From NCBI GenBank assembly GCA_030512335.1, contig JAULSU010000003.1, positions 5,208,001 to 5,272,000 on the forward strand: a stretch of 64,000 nt of DNA, written 5' to 3'. The position numbers and the translations under genes were made by a program. Below, piece after piece: positions 33,083-43,547 of the stretch (positions are counted from its first letter, which is position 1; every line of letters starts with the position of its first letter). The DNA comes from Immersiella caudata (taxonomy: Eukaryota > Ascomycota > Sordariomycetes > Sordariales > Lasiosphaeriaceae). Under the pieces are notes generated by a model. It was not told where the DNA came from and did no database searches. It saw nothing but the letters and a program-made list of their open reading frames with translations.

Positions 33083-34333
33083 CTAGGGTGCAATTTTCGC
33101 CTCCTCTTCCTCTTGACGCAGTCCCAACGCTCGCATCCGAGCTTGACCAATCTCCCCCTTCGCACCGCCCGGTACCTTGGACCCGTCACCGCCAAGCCGA
33201 CGTCCAGGCGGGTTTCTGGCCCTCTTCCCCTTGTTCGCGACGTTGACGTTGACATCCTCACGAAAACTAACATCAGGAGGCGGACCGTAAACAAAACCTT
33301 GACGCTTAGTATGCTCGTTCGTCCGAGTCGCCGCCGTCGTTGCATTACCAGCCAACCTTGCCTCTTGCTCCCTCGCCTGTCGAATCCTCCTTCCCACCTT
33401 ATCCGCCTCAATCCGCACTTTGATCTTCGCCTCCAACACCTCCTTCTCCTTCTTCTCCCTCGCCAACTTCGCCGCGTACATCTGCGCCTCGCTCAACTCA
33501 AACTCCTCCTTCTCCTTCATCTTCTCCGCCCTGCTCTTCGCCAATACCAACGACACCTGCAGCCCTTTTTTCGCCTCCTCCTCACCAAGTCTCCTCACAC
33601 CGACCTCTTCTCTCAGGAACTTGGCAAACTCATCGATCCTCCTTCCATCCCAAGTCTCCGTCTGAACTTTATACCCCCCATTGATAAGCAGATGCTTCGT
33701 GTTCACCACGATTGACGTATTCACCTTGACCGGATCATTCCGTGCCTTTGCCGCGACACCCCTCAACGCAGCATCCCTAGTTACCTCTCCGTCGTCTTTA
33801 TGCATCCCGACAAATCCCGCCAGCTTCGGATGCGCAGCAGGATCTGTCCACTTCGGTGCATAGAATGTACCCTTCATGAACTCCTCCACAGCACTCTCTT
33901 CGTCTCGCATGGCAGTCGTGATCTCAGGGAAGCAAGCCATACTCTCATGCGCGGCGATCGCTGTCTCGCCCTGTCCCCCAAGGACGACTTTATCCAAACC
34001 CCCGACTCGCTTTGCCTCTTGGAGTAGAATCTGCGTGATATACGGCGAGCGGGTATTCGCATCAGCCAAACCAACGGCGTCTTTATCATCAGCGGTAAAA
34101 TCAGCGTACGGGCGGGGACCAGTCTTGGCGTAGGGGAATACCCAGCGGACGGAGGGGAACTGCTTGGTTAGGGTCTTGTGGTTTTTGGTGCGCCTGGAGG
34201 AGAGAACCTTGGAGGGGATTATTGCGGCGGTGGTGGTTTCGGGGAAGCGGTGGAGGAAGACGACGGTGTGAGTGTGGTCCATTGTGGGCTCAACCACGAA
34301 GGGTTTGGTGAGGGTTTGGCGGAGGGCGGGCAT
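33083..34333 (-). CDS. Acyl-protein-thioesterase-like pseudoenzyme with helical tail
   Basis: A 416-aa frame from ATG 34333. The first ~240 residues follow the alpha/beta-hydrolase layout of acyl-protein thioesterases: THTVVFLHRFPE, RWVFPYAKTGPRPY, a helix before GLDKVVLGGQGETAIAAHES, LAGFVGMHKDDGEV and ETWDGRRIDEFAKFLREEVG. The nucleophile elbow, normally G-x-S-x-G, reads GGQGETA, with no Ser at the central position, and the usual GHWYK-like catalytic His is missing. The protein is therefore probably not an active esterase. Residues about 245-330 form a strongly charged helix (SRAEKMKEKEEFELSEAQMY, KIKVRIEADKVGRRIRQARE), reminiscent of the helical linkers of UBX-type proteins. The tail is basic and Gly/Pro-rich. 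It sits between two HET genes on the same strand. Function unknown. Confidence 0.6.
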   Translation of the reverse strand: MPALRQTLTKPFVVEPTMDHTHTVVFLHRFPETTTAAIIPSKVLSSRRTKNHKTLTKQFPSVRWVFPYAKTGPRPYADFTADDKDAVGLADANTRSPYITQILLQEAKRVGGLDKVVLGGQGETAIAAHESMACFPEITTAMRDEESAVEEFMKGTFYAPKWTDPAAHPKLAGFVGMHKDDGEVTRDAALRGVAAKARNDPVKVNTSIVVNTKHLLINGGYKVQTETWDGRRIDEFAKFLREEVGVRRLGEEEAKKGLQVSLVLAKSRAEKMKEKEEFELSEAQMYAAKLAREKKEKEVLEAKIKVRIEADKVGRRIRQAREQEARLAGNATTAATRTNEHTKRQGFVYGPPPDVSFREDVNVNVANKGKRARNPPGRRLGGDGSKVPGGAKGEIGQARMRALGLRQEEEEAKIAP

Positions 34334-35063
34334 GGTGATGTGTTTTTGCTTTCTGATGTTGCTATTGGTGTTGGTGCCGTGTTCTCTGGTCTTGTGTTCA
34401 AGAGTAGGTGTTAACTTGTGCTTGAAACGCGTTCCCCAAAATGTTGGTCGGAGTCGGTGTGGGTTGAGAAGGACTCAGAGCAGCGCTGGGTGCTTCTAAA
34501 TACTCTTCGGCCGCAGAGGGCATATTCCTGAGTTTGCAGTGGCGATATGCACGAACCTTGATGGGGAGTAAGGTTTGCAGAAGAGAGTTCATGGGAGGGT
34601 AAAGTTGTGAGGCCTACGGCCTTTGTTGGCGCCCGATGACTGGTTCGAGATAACTAAGAAAATGCGAGAGCGGGGTCGAAGCTTCGGGAGCCAAATAAAA
34701 GTTTGCTTTTGCCTGCGGAGTCTGCATCCAAGACAGGCCCCTTTTTTCTTTGAAGTTTGCGCAACTCTGTTCCAAAGGTGTCTGCCTCGAAATCCTTGCA
34801 CCCAGTTTCAAGGGCAAATACATGAGCGAGAGAGTACCTACCTATCTCCCATATCTGCCAAACTTTAAAGACCTATCTACCCGTTCTTTCGCAGGAAGTG
34901 GAGTCGGTACTGCCTGACTAAGGTCGCGGGATGATATGTGCAGCACTCATCAGATGGCTGGCCTTGCATATTTGACGGAAAAGAAGCTTTCTCTCGCTTT
35001 CTCGCGGGTCCCTGGCGGAGTTGAGTTGAGAACAAGAGTATGCCACGTCGGGTTCTTCCGTCT
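34334..35063. other. Intergenic region
   Basis: No gene is recognised; short ORFs only. It contains the promoter of the hydrolase-like gene and the 3' flank of the next HET gene. Confidence 0.45.
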
Positions 35064-36851
35064 TCACCCCAGCACCACCTCCTCTACAGCAATGTTAGGG
35101 AGCCCATCCCATGCATCGATGCTGATCCTCGCTATGCCTTTCCGACACAGTCCATTGCCATCGTCGCCAAGCCACAACGCGTCGTAGTAGTTATGGACAG
35201 GCGCCGACGACTCGTCTGTCACCAGACCAGCTACCAATCTTCCTCGAGTTCTTGATATCACCATCAGTTTGACATCGAATGACTGGCCATGTCCAAAAGT
35301 CTCGGACGGGCAGTCGGGAACGAGAACGCCAACTCGATCAGAATCCTTGGGCCTGCTCAAGTACCGAAAAAGCATCCGGGGCATCAACCATGGAAGATCT
35401 TGCCTCTCTTTCCGAATGGCGGTCATTGTGCCTGTCTGAGCCGTTGTACAAAGCCACCTCGATGGCCGATTTTCCTCTATATCCGGCGCACCTGCAGTCC
35501 GGATACCCCCTTTCTCGTCCATCCATGTCCATTCGCACTCGGGCTCGTGATAGAACTGGATGTCTTGGACCGCTGATGAAAGTTCGTCGAAGAAGTGCGG
35601 AGCCCATGCATCTTCCTTGATGCGACCCTGCCAGCCCACCCACGACCAACTTGGCATGGCTTCGCCGGCAGGCGCGCGTGGTTTTCGCCGTTGCAGAGGC
35701 TCCTCTGCCATCCAAAGCAGAGCTTGAGAGAAACACCCAAGCGGGAGGCCCCACAGAAATCCTGCTGGATAGGCTATCTTTGTTATAGCACCAGAAATCC
35801 CTGAGAATGCCCGTAGCGCATCCTCCGAGTACGTGAGTTGTCGATGATTGTATGAGTTGACGAGGTTGAAGAACACTCCGAGGATCCCGGCAGCGGGAAG
35901 TTGTATGCCATCGATGACATTTTTGAGGGTTGCGTCTGCAACTCGAAACCTCTCCAGCCCCGCCTTCTCTACTGGCCTGGGATGGGTTCCGTGGATTTCG
36001 TGCCATTGCGCCGACTTGCATTCCCAAATGGCAACATTGTAGTGGAACATTAGCTTTCGACTCGAGAGCAACAGTTCCTGGAATGTCCACCCTCTTGAAT
36101 ACTGCGCAAAGTCGGGCCGTATTAGCTTCTTGGTTTCAATGAGGACGCGGCTCCCGCAACTCACCCAGATCGAGGTCGATGGCTCAATCATTTCGAAGTC
36201 TTCCTTGTCTGCATGCTGTGGCAGGTTACGGGGCGGTGTGAGCCCTTCGATCCCACGAAGCCCATGGTTGGCATCCCATCCGTTTGCTGCAATGATGGCG
36301 AGGATCGCATTGTTGTAGATGTCGCCCATCAGGCCAATCTGCTCGGCTTTGACCTCCTCGTCGTCCTGGCAGATGCAAAGCCTGTCCACCCACAGATAGC
36401 GCTGCCCAAGCAAATGGACAAGCCCCATGGCGTGACGGATCGTCTTCGGTATCACGATGTCGCTGTTATCAGGGCTGAATGCTCCTGGCTGCTGAAAAGC
36501 GTAAAGGTTTTCTCGACGGGTCTCGGCAGATTCGACCTGTCCCCACACGTAACTGAGCGCGACGTATGCGTGTGCTTGCGAGTACGGGACAAGGCATTCG
36601 CGGTCGACATCAATCAGCCAAAGTGGCGACCCGTCAAGACTCTCTTCGGGCCAACAAGCGGAACCATGCTCGGCGATGCAGGTTTGGATCCAGGCGCGCA
36701 TTAGAGCGACATCGGTCCATTTGGGGTCGACGGGGAGGGTGTCGTCAACCGATGGCTGGAAAGACAGTATTCCTGGATCCTCTGTGACTAACCCATCGAT
36801 GCTTCCTTTGAAGCTTGCACTGTCGTCCCAATAAGATGGGAGGCCGGTCAT
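35064..36851 (-). CDS. HET-domain protein (intact)
   Basis: An uninterrupted 595-aa frame from ATG 36851. The HET domain begins near residue 96 with AYVALSYVWGQVESAE, continues IPKTIRHAMGLVHLLGQRYL, then WVDRLCICQDDEEVKAEQIG, DIYNNAILAIIAANG and, at about 253-280, YSRGWTFQELLLSSRKLMF and WECKSAQWHE. The C-terminal half has SYNHRQLTYSEDALRAFSGI, GFLWGLPLGCFSQALLWM and AMPSWSWVGWQG, the standard ending of this HET subclass (YRPLTYSED..LAFSGI family pattern). No intron or defect is seen, so it should be functional as a non-self-recognition or cell-death protein, although its partner is unknown. It is the third gene on the minus strand of the 31-37 kb block. Confidence 0.85.
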   Translation of the reverse strand: MTGLPSYWDDSASFKGSIDGLVTEDPGILSFQPSVDDTLPVDPKWTDVALMRAWIQTCIAEHGSACWPEESLDGSPLWLIDVDRECLVPYSQAHAYVALSYVWGQVESAETRRENLYAFQQPGAFSPDNSDIVIPKTIRHAMGLVHLLGQRYLWVDRLCICQDDEEVKAEQIGLMGDIYNNAILAIIAANGWDANHGLRGIEGLTPPRNLPQHADKEDFEMIEPSTSIWVSCGSRVLIETKKLIRPDFAQYSRGWTFQELLLSSRKLMFHYNVAIWECKSAQWHEIHGTHPRPVEKAGLERFRVADATLKNVIDGIQLPAAGILGVFFNLVNSYNHRQLTYSEDALRAFSGISGAITKIAYPAGFLWGLPLGCFSQALLWMAEEPLQRRKPRAPAGEAMPSWSWVGWQGRIKEDAWAPHFFDELSSAVQDIQFYHEPECEWTWMDEKGGIRTAGAPDIEENRPSRWLCTTAQTGTMTAIRKERQDLPWLMPRMLFRYLSRPKDSDRVGVLVPDCPSETFGHGQSFDVKLMVISRTRGRLVAGLVTDESSAPVHNYYDALWLGDDGNGLCRKGIARISIDAWDGLPNIAVEEVVLG

Positions 36852-37800
36852 GGTGTTGGTGTTGCGGCGTCATGGCGGTGGAGGTGGGAGATTGGCAAAC
36901 TGCGACCCGCCATTCTGCGGGGAAGTTTGCTCTGCTGGAGGCTCCATGCGCGTACTGTGCCAGTACTGTACTAGACCTCCTTAGCTCTCGCACCAATTCC
37001 CCCGCCCCACGTTGTGTTTGCCCCTTGCCAATCTCTCACACAGCCCACAGCGACCCCTCTGATAGATCAGCAGCAATGTCGCTCGCGCCAACGGAGGAAC
37101 CCCACAAGATGGGGAATCAGGATGCGAGCGTCTTTTTCACCCTTCCAGCTCTGCGATTTCAAGGGACGACGCGTCCAATTGGCTGCCAGCGGCGATGGAG
37201 CTTACCAGTTCAACCCCACTCCCCCACACTCCTTGCGTCGCGCAGCCGATAACAGACCAAGAAGAACGAGACGGAAGGGAACGCGATCCCGACGGAAACA
37301 TGTACAACAGTCCGGCCTACAATAAGCGTTTGGCCCCGAGCTGGGGCCCGCACTGGACATGCGAGGAGCTAGCATTCCATTTTGAGGACTGCGACAAGAA
37401 CATGCGGGAAGCAGAGTTCGCCTCGTCTGCCAACTTCTCTGCTCCTCGACCGAGGGGGCGTTCACTTCAAGTTTGCAGAGACTGCCGGTCCCGCTTCGGC
37501 TGCTGCTAACCGATCTTCTGAGTTTGTCCGAGCCTATGCGCCACCGCTTATAATGCCCCCGGAGATTGTTGGTCAACTTGCGGCTTACATCTTTGCCCTC
37601 GCTAGCTGGTGGTCTGCCAGGATTTAAGTGAAATGCCGCTCATCCCACTTCTCCAACATCCAACCCTTGCTCCAGCTTTAAGGTCTATATCTTCGGGGCG
37701 TCCACAAACACAAAGACTGCGAATGCCTTGCACCAATCAGGCGCTTCATCAACATTGCCACCCCTGAGCACCAAACCAACCTCGAATACATCTCCTCACT
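36852..37800. other. Gene-poor stretch
   Basis: Short ORFs with no recognisable domain (for instance one from the ATG at 37077). Some of it may belong to the decayed gene that follows. Confidence 0.4.
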
Positions 37801-38310
37801 CTTCAGCGAAGCCCCCGAGCCCCCATCTCCCGATTTGAAGCCAAGCCTTGGCACCCCACGCAAACGACCGAGATCCCCGCCGAACTGTTCAGCTCCTCCA
37901 AGATGAAGATCCACTCCCCATTTTGTCATGGCTGGTCCAAGGTCAAACAACATCCGAGGATTGTCAACTCCACCGGTGCAAACGTCGTGCCAGAGGTTCT
38001 ACCTGAACCACTACTCCTAAGACGTACACCCCCAGCCCACCCGACCAGCTACGCTGACTACACCTTTGGTCTCGGCTTCACCCCATCCGCCCAAGGTGGC
38101 CCTTGCAGGCTCAACTGCAACGCTGCCTTCTCCCTCTTTGCTCACGCCTATTTCGCTGGCTCACCCAAGTCCCACTCCCTCGTTTTCCCTACCCAGGGTA
38201 TGAGCTAACACCTCCCAGCCGGCGTCTATATGTACACCCGCGGCACGCTTGACGTGTGCTGCGGCGGTTTCTCCTACCAGATTCACAATCCCGCCCCCGA
38301 CACTGACTGA
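37801..38310 (+). pseudogene. Decayed extracellular-type protein, C-terminal part
   Basis: One frame reads FEAKPWHPTQTTEIPAELFS, then YADYTFGLGFTPSAQGGPCR, LNCNAAFSLFA, a TAA at 38206-38208, and YMYTRGTLDVCCGGFSYQIH before a terminal stop. The pattern of aromatic strand, CxLNCxxAFxxL and a final GxLDVxCGxxSYxI resembles the C-terminal module of large secreted fungal proteins such as class V chitinases. The TAA sits in otherwise continuous module sequence and could be a mutated CAA. Upstream the frame is lost among Ser/Thr-rich fragments (AHALHQ-type pieces around 37690-37800), so the body of the gene is missing or decayed. Secreted-protein origin is inference from the module and from its Cys residues. 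Confidence 0.4.
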
Positions 38311-38467
38311 ACCGCTCTCAGTGGCGATCCATACAGCCGCGTAGATGCGGGTAAGCAAGTGTCAGGGCCTCAACAGAATGAAAGAGAAACAATAGTCAAG
38401 TAAAAACGGAGCACAGATTCAGCGCAATAAAAGCGGTCGCAACTCCCCTTCGCTCAAGAATTCCCAA

Positions 38468-40748
38468 TCACCTTGGCTGCGGCCACTCATCCAAAACTGT
38501 CTCTGTCCCCGTGAGCGTAAAGGTAAAGTTCGCAATCGCCGGCTGATCCAACACCAACGTATACGTCCCTGGATACAACACCGTGTTCCCCTTTTCATCC
38601 ACCCTTGCCAAGTTCCCAAAATTCCACGCCATCTCCACTTCCCTGGTTTCTCCCGGTGCGACCCTAAACACCCTTTGATATGCCGCTAACGTTTTGATCG
38701 GGTGCGGCGCGGGGCCAAACTCCCCGCTCAAGAACCCCAGCGCCACGTAGTCTGACTTTCTCTCTCCCGTATTCAGCACCGTCACCTTCATCAGCGGCAG
38801 CGGACACAAGTCCAAGTACGTCGCTTTACATCCACCCACCAACCACTGAATGTCCAAACTCCCCGGGAACCCCCTTCCCACCACCGCACTAAAATTCGTA
38901 TAATGCAACCCGTGCCCAAACGGAAACACCGCATCCTTATACCACCGGTACGTCCGCCCGGGATACGTCCCCGATGGTCTTAACGCCATATTCGTAAATG
39001 GCGCCTGGGACGTAAACGAAGACGGATACACCGTCACGGGTAGCCTTCCTGCGGGAGATACCGCACCAGTGATGATATTCATCACCGCTGTTCCGCCGTC
39101 CTGACCAGGGTATCCCGCCCATAGTATCGCTTTTACATTAGGCAAGGCTAGAATTGGGGTGTCATCGACGTGTGTGCCCATGCGGACTACGATCATTGGT
39201 TTCCCCAGCTGTGAAAGACGCTGCAGCAAAGAGACTTGTCCCGCTGGCCAGGCGATGTTACTCCTGTCCTGTGACTCTTTTTCAACGGTGTTATCGATGC
39301 CGCCGAAGAAGATGATGGTGTTGGAGCGCTCAGCGGCTGTCACTGCAGCGGAGGTGGACGAGGAAGACTGAGTGAGTGGGCCGGTGGCGTAGTTAACGGT
39401 GAAGCCCATACTTCGCGCGGCGGTGACGGGATCGTGTTTGAAGGGAGGGGTCCCGCTGTAGCCGCCGAGCATCTTGTCTGCGGCGTTGGCCCAGAAACCG
39501 ATCATGGCGAGGGAGGTGGTTGAGTTTGGGGAGAGGGGGAGGTAGTTGGAGGGGTTGTGCAGGAGGACGATGCCGGATTCTGCGGCGCGGAGGGCGAGGG
39601 TCGCGAGCGAAGGGGGTGTTGACGTCGGCGGCGGAGAGGTTGCGGTAGGGAGAGGTCGGGGGGTCAAAGTAGCCTGCGCGGACCAGGCCTTGGTATTGAC
39701 GGAGCATGGCTTTGTCGAGGGTGGCTTGGTTGAAAGCGCCGGCGCTGAATGCAGAGGCGGCGTTGGGTTGGGTTCCGGAGGTGGCCCAGCACATGTTGTC
39801 GCAGCCGGCTTGGAGGGAGGCGCCGATGGCGGCGTTGTAGGAGGATTTGAAGCGGTGGCCGCCGTTGGCGTTGCCCAGGTAGTAGACGGCGTCGCAGTCG
39901 CTGACGACGTATTGGTTGTCGTCTGTCCAGTTCCAGTGCTTGCGGAGGATGGTGTCGATGAGGTAGGGATCTGCGCAGGCGGGGACGCCGTTGACGGCGT
40001 TGTAGGCGCACATGATGGAGCCGACTTTGGAGTCGCGGGCGCATTGCTGGAAGGGTGGCAGATAGTATTCGACGAGCTCTTGGAGGGAGACTCTGGCGTT
40101 GAAGTTGAAGCGAGTGGTGCTGCCGCTGTTTTCGAGATCGTATGCTGCGTAGTGCTTGCAGGTTGCGATGACGCGGTGGGTTGGGCCGGGTCCTTGCATG
40201 CCTTTGACGAAGGCGGCCGCCCAGCGTTTGGTGAGGAGGACGTCTTCACCGGGAGTTTCGTGTCCGCGACCCCATCGTGGATCGCGGAAGGGGTTGACGT
40301 TGGGAGTCCAGAAGTCGAGATGGGCGCGGCCGGCGTTTGCGAAGGCGCGCGCTTCGGTGCCGATGACGGTACCAATCTGAAAGATCAGATCGTCGTCAAA
40401 GGTAGCTCCTGTGGTGATGGCCTGCGGGAATTGCGTGGCAGCGCTGAACTGGCCGCCCCAGGTAATGCCACGGTTGATGGCGATGCCGTGGAGCGCTTCG
40501 TTCCACCATTGGTAGGCGCTGAGGCCTAGCCGAGGGAAGCCTGGAGCGTTGTTGACGAGATTTGCGAGCTTGTCACTGTTGCCCATGGCCGCCACCAAGG
40601 CCGATGCCCTGGCTTCTGGCGGGGCTGAAGTATTGCATACCAGGTTGGTTCGAAGTGCGCCGCTGCTGCAGTCAGGATACTTTACACCGGCGCTCACCGA
40701 GGTGGCAAGTGATGCCAAGACGCACCCGAGGACAGCGGAAAAGGCCAT
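38468..40748 (-). CDS. GH3 beta-xylosidase, frameshifted
   Basis: From ATG 40748 with signal peptide MAFSAVLGCVLASLATSVSA. The first frame carries the GH3 catalytic half: LGLSAYQWWNEALHGIA, FWTPNVNPFRDPRWGRGHET, VIATCKHYAAYD and VGSIMCAYNAVNGVPACAD, then the nucleophile region YVVSDCDAVYYLG. Near residue 375 (NLSAADVNTPFA) the reading moves by one nucleotide into a second frame that starts LATLALRAAESGIVLLHNPS and continues GRLPVTVYPSSFTSQ, YRWYKDAVFPFGHGLHYTNF and the fibronectin-III-like end (PHPIKTLAAYQRVFRVAPGE) to the stop at 38468. Deleting one G from the G5 run at 39612-39616 restores one continuous frame. This is either a homopolymer error or a recent inactivating insertion. Intact, it would release xylose from xylo-oligosaccharides outside the cell. 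No introns are needed, and every other family motif is present. Confidence 0.8.
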
Positions 40749-41421
40749 ACCGTCGTCGACGGCGGACAAGATACCCACAGCACAACCTTCGAGCACATGT
40801 GTGGTCTCATTTGGATACCTGCGCACGAGGATGTGCACATAAATACCTACGTTTTGCTCGATAGCCCGGAGACTGAACAGTGTCCGGCAGATTCTGTACC
40901 CCAGACGCCACCCCGCACAGATGCCGTGCCTGCCGTCTCTCCCCGTATTGCGGAGATTTTTTGGCCACAGGTGCCGAAGCATGCAATTTACGATTTATTC
41001 TGGGGGAGGAATTCAGCCGCCAATCATATCCCTTTGTTGGGAATGATATTGCTGCACGAGAGTCTATTCCTAGCCCGGACCATGTTTCCCTTCTTGAAGG
41101 TGGTTGCGTTGAACTGAACTGCTCGGGAAAGCTAACTGTTTCTGCGCAGCTGAGAGAGCAAGTGCCAATATTTCATTGGTGCCCTCCCACAGACCTCTGG
41201 AGCACGTGTTTGCTCCATTCTAGTTGCGGCTGGAAGCCTGGAGACGCAACAACCCAATGGAGGCTGCACCTGCGTTGGGAGCTCAGGCTCAGCCATTGGA
41301 TATTCATTCACATTCCCCGCATTGCTGCCCTAATCTAAAGTTCTCACATTCACTACCCTAGAAACCCAAAAAAAAAATCCATACCCCCGGGTCGAGAAAC
41401 ACGAGACCCTCGAGAACAGCC
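40749..41421. other. Intergenic region
   Basis: Contains the promoter of the GH3 gene. No other gene is seen. An overlapping plus-strand ORF lacks motifs. Confidence 0.5.
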
Positions 41422-43301
41422 ATGATTCGGTGGCATTCTGAAGACTGCGCTTCCCCCGACATTGTCGTCAGCACGGATGGAGACCCCCACCTACCCCATT
41501 GCCGCGCTTGCGGACGCTCACCGCTTTTGGATGCCTTGATCGAGCAAATGAAGCAAGTAGCGTCGAGCATCATTCACTACATCCCACCCGACCAACCACT
41601 CGGCAGTCTTAATCTCCATTGGCCTCACACTGCCAACTATGTACCCGAACCTGACGTGATTAAAAGCCCCGGGCGCGTTGGCAAACGAGGAGGCCCATGC
41701 GGGCCCATCTGACCCGACCGACGACCCCAAGCCCCCGCAGCTCGATGTCACTGTGGTCTACCCCAGAGCGCCCAGCAGCGGTGAGATCCGATTCTTGGAC
41801 CTGTCGCCCTCCCGGTCAAAGGATGCACCCGTTCATATCAATTAGAGACGTATCCCGACCACGACAGACCCGAGCACAAAGCAATCTCACACACGTGGGG
41901 TGGCGAAAGCGGAGACAGCGACCCATGTGCTCTCGTGTACATCGGACCGTTTTGGGACGTACTGGTTCAAACAAGCAACTGCGTCGCCATGCTCGGCGAC
42001 TGAAATCGACAAGAGCACTGTGGGTCGATGCGATTTGCATCAACCAACTCGACAAAACGGAAGAGGCGAGCCAGATCCCGAAGATGTTAGTCATCAGTTC
42101 TGAAGCCTCGAGGGCTGTTGTCTTTCTCGGCGAGACCACCGTCGGAACTGCGACAGGGAGATTTCCAGTTCGCAGAGGAATCGAGTCGTTGGTAAACACA
42201 GGATCCCCGAGCGTTTCCTAGCATCAACATACTTCAGTCGCTTGTGGGTGATCCAAGAAGTTCTAGTTGCGCGGCAGGTTTTGTTTTCCTTCTGTGGAGT
42301 CGAATTTGCCGCCGACCCGTACAACGATAAACTAGTTCAGTGGGACAGAACCTCCGCACCCTGGATGAAAGTGCAGGGACTGCGGGAGATTGCTTCAACC
42401 GGTATTTTGGACACAATCCGCATGACGCATCAGACGAAATGTGCCGACAGCTGCGACAGAATACTTGGAATTATGGGTCTCTGTAGCAAAAATCACCTGA
42501 AAGTTGCTCTTCCGGTCCCTGACAATACGCTCTCCGCAATCCAGGTCACGGTTGGCTTCTACGCCCATGTTTTGCTGACCGATCCGAAGTGCACGTTCGA
42601 TTTGCTCTGCAACGCGATAGGAGCCAACGGCTGGAAGAGCCAGCCATTCCATCAATTGCAAACCTGAAACCCCTGTTGTCGGAAACTTCTGGGATCAGCT
42701 TGCGTCACTGAACGAAGGCATCCTAACCCCACTTTATCCGCCGAAGGGCATCATCCAATATGGCAGTCAGGTTTTGCATAGAGCATTCATGGAGTTCACG
42801 TTCTCGAAGGGGTCTCCCCAGTTCGGCCAGGCTCGGCGATTTTACTTTGAACCATTGTTCTCAGAGTCTGAGGAACAGGAACGGGAAAAGGAAGAGGCGC
42901 TTTATCGAGAAGTTTTGCCCACTTGGGAGGTAAAGGACGAGTTGGACAGGTAGACTACAATTGACAGGAACATTTGCAGGCCAAGACCCAAAGGATCGGA
43001 GATGATGGGCCCCAAACCGGGAGCGAAAGAGTTTCGAGCGAGAGCAAAGTTGGTGAAGGTGATGGAATGCTTGGCAGGCTGTTCTTGGGAAGCGGAGGTA
43101 TTGAGGCGACTCACACCTGTGACAGACGTATTGGGCGTGGGCGAGCTTGAACTTTTGCATAACGGCCGGGAGTGGATCGCAAAGAACCTCCAAGCACTTG
43201 GGAATCCAGAAGGGAAAGCGGGCAGGACGGAGCCATGGCCAAGACGTCTCATAGAGGAGTATGGCCTTAGTGGCGAGCGGGAGTTGACGCGGATCTACTA
43301 G
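41422..43301 (+). pseudogene. HET-domain protein, frameshifted pseudogene
   Basis: From ATG 41422 (MIRWHSEDCASPDIVVSTDG, then PHCRACG) family sequence appears in shifting frames: RFLDLSPSRSKD, then HKAISHTWGGESGDSDP, then ALWVDAICINQLDKTEEASQ, later RLWVIQEVLVARQVLFSFCG and RILGIMGLCSKNHLKVALPV, and a C-terminal block WEVKDELD..KPGAKEFRARAKLV..LGVGELELLHNGREWIAK to the stop at 43301. In-frame stops or shifts occur near 41710, 41843 and 42001, each at a point where one extra or missing base would restore HET sequence. A 30-nt gap near 42950 with a GTAG..GCAG look is too short for a normal intron. The gene is recognisable over its whole length but cannot be translated as one protein. Confidence 0.7.
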
Positions 43302-43547
43302 TTCAGAGTGGTGCTTGTTCAAGATCATTTCTTTGTCTCCGATTTATTGCAGGTTTTCGCGGGTCTTGGCACCCCGAGCGAGCAGCGCGTGTGGTAACCT
43401 CTGACGTCATCGTTACCAACGTTCCGGCTTCTTGGCCCCACCCCACATGAAAAGACGGTGTTTCCCGTGTCATTCGTGCAGTTGGGACACTTCTTTTCCA
43501 ACGACGGAGTTTCATCGCGCATCTTCAATGAAGGAAGCACACTCAAA

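Noticed and set aside
39546..40529. A 327-aa plus-strand ORF
   Set aside because: It is antisense to the GH3 catalytic domain, is Gly/Ala/Val-rich and has no family motif; it reflects codon bias of the real gene.
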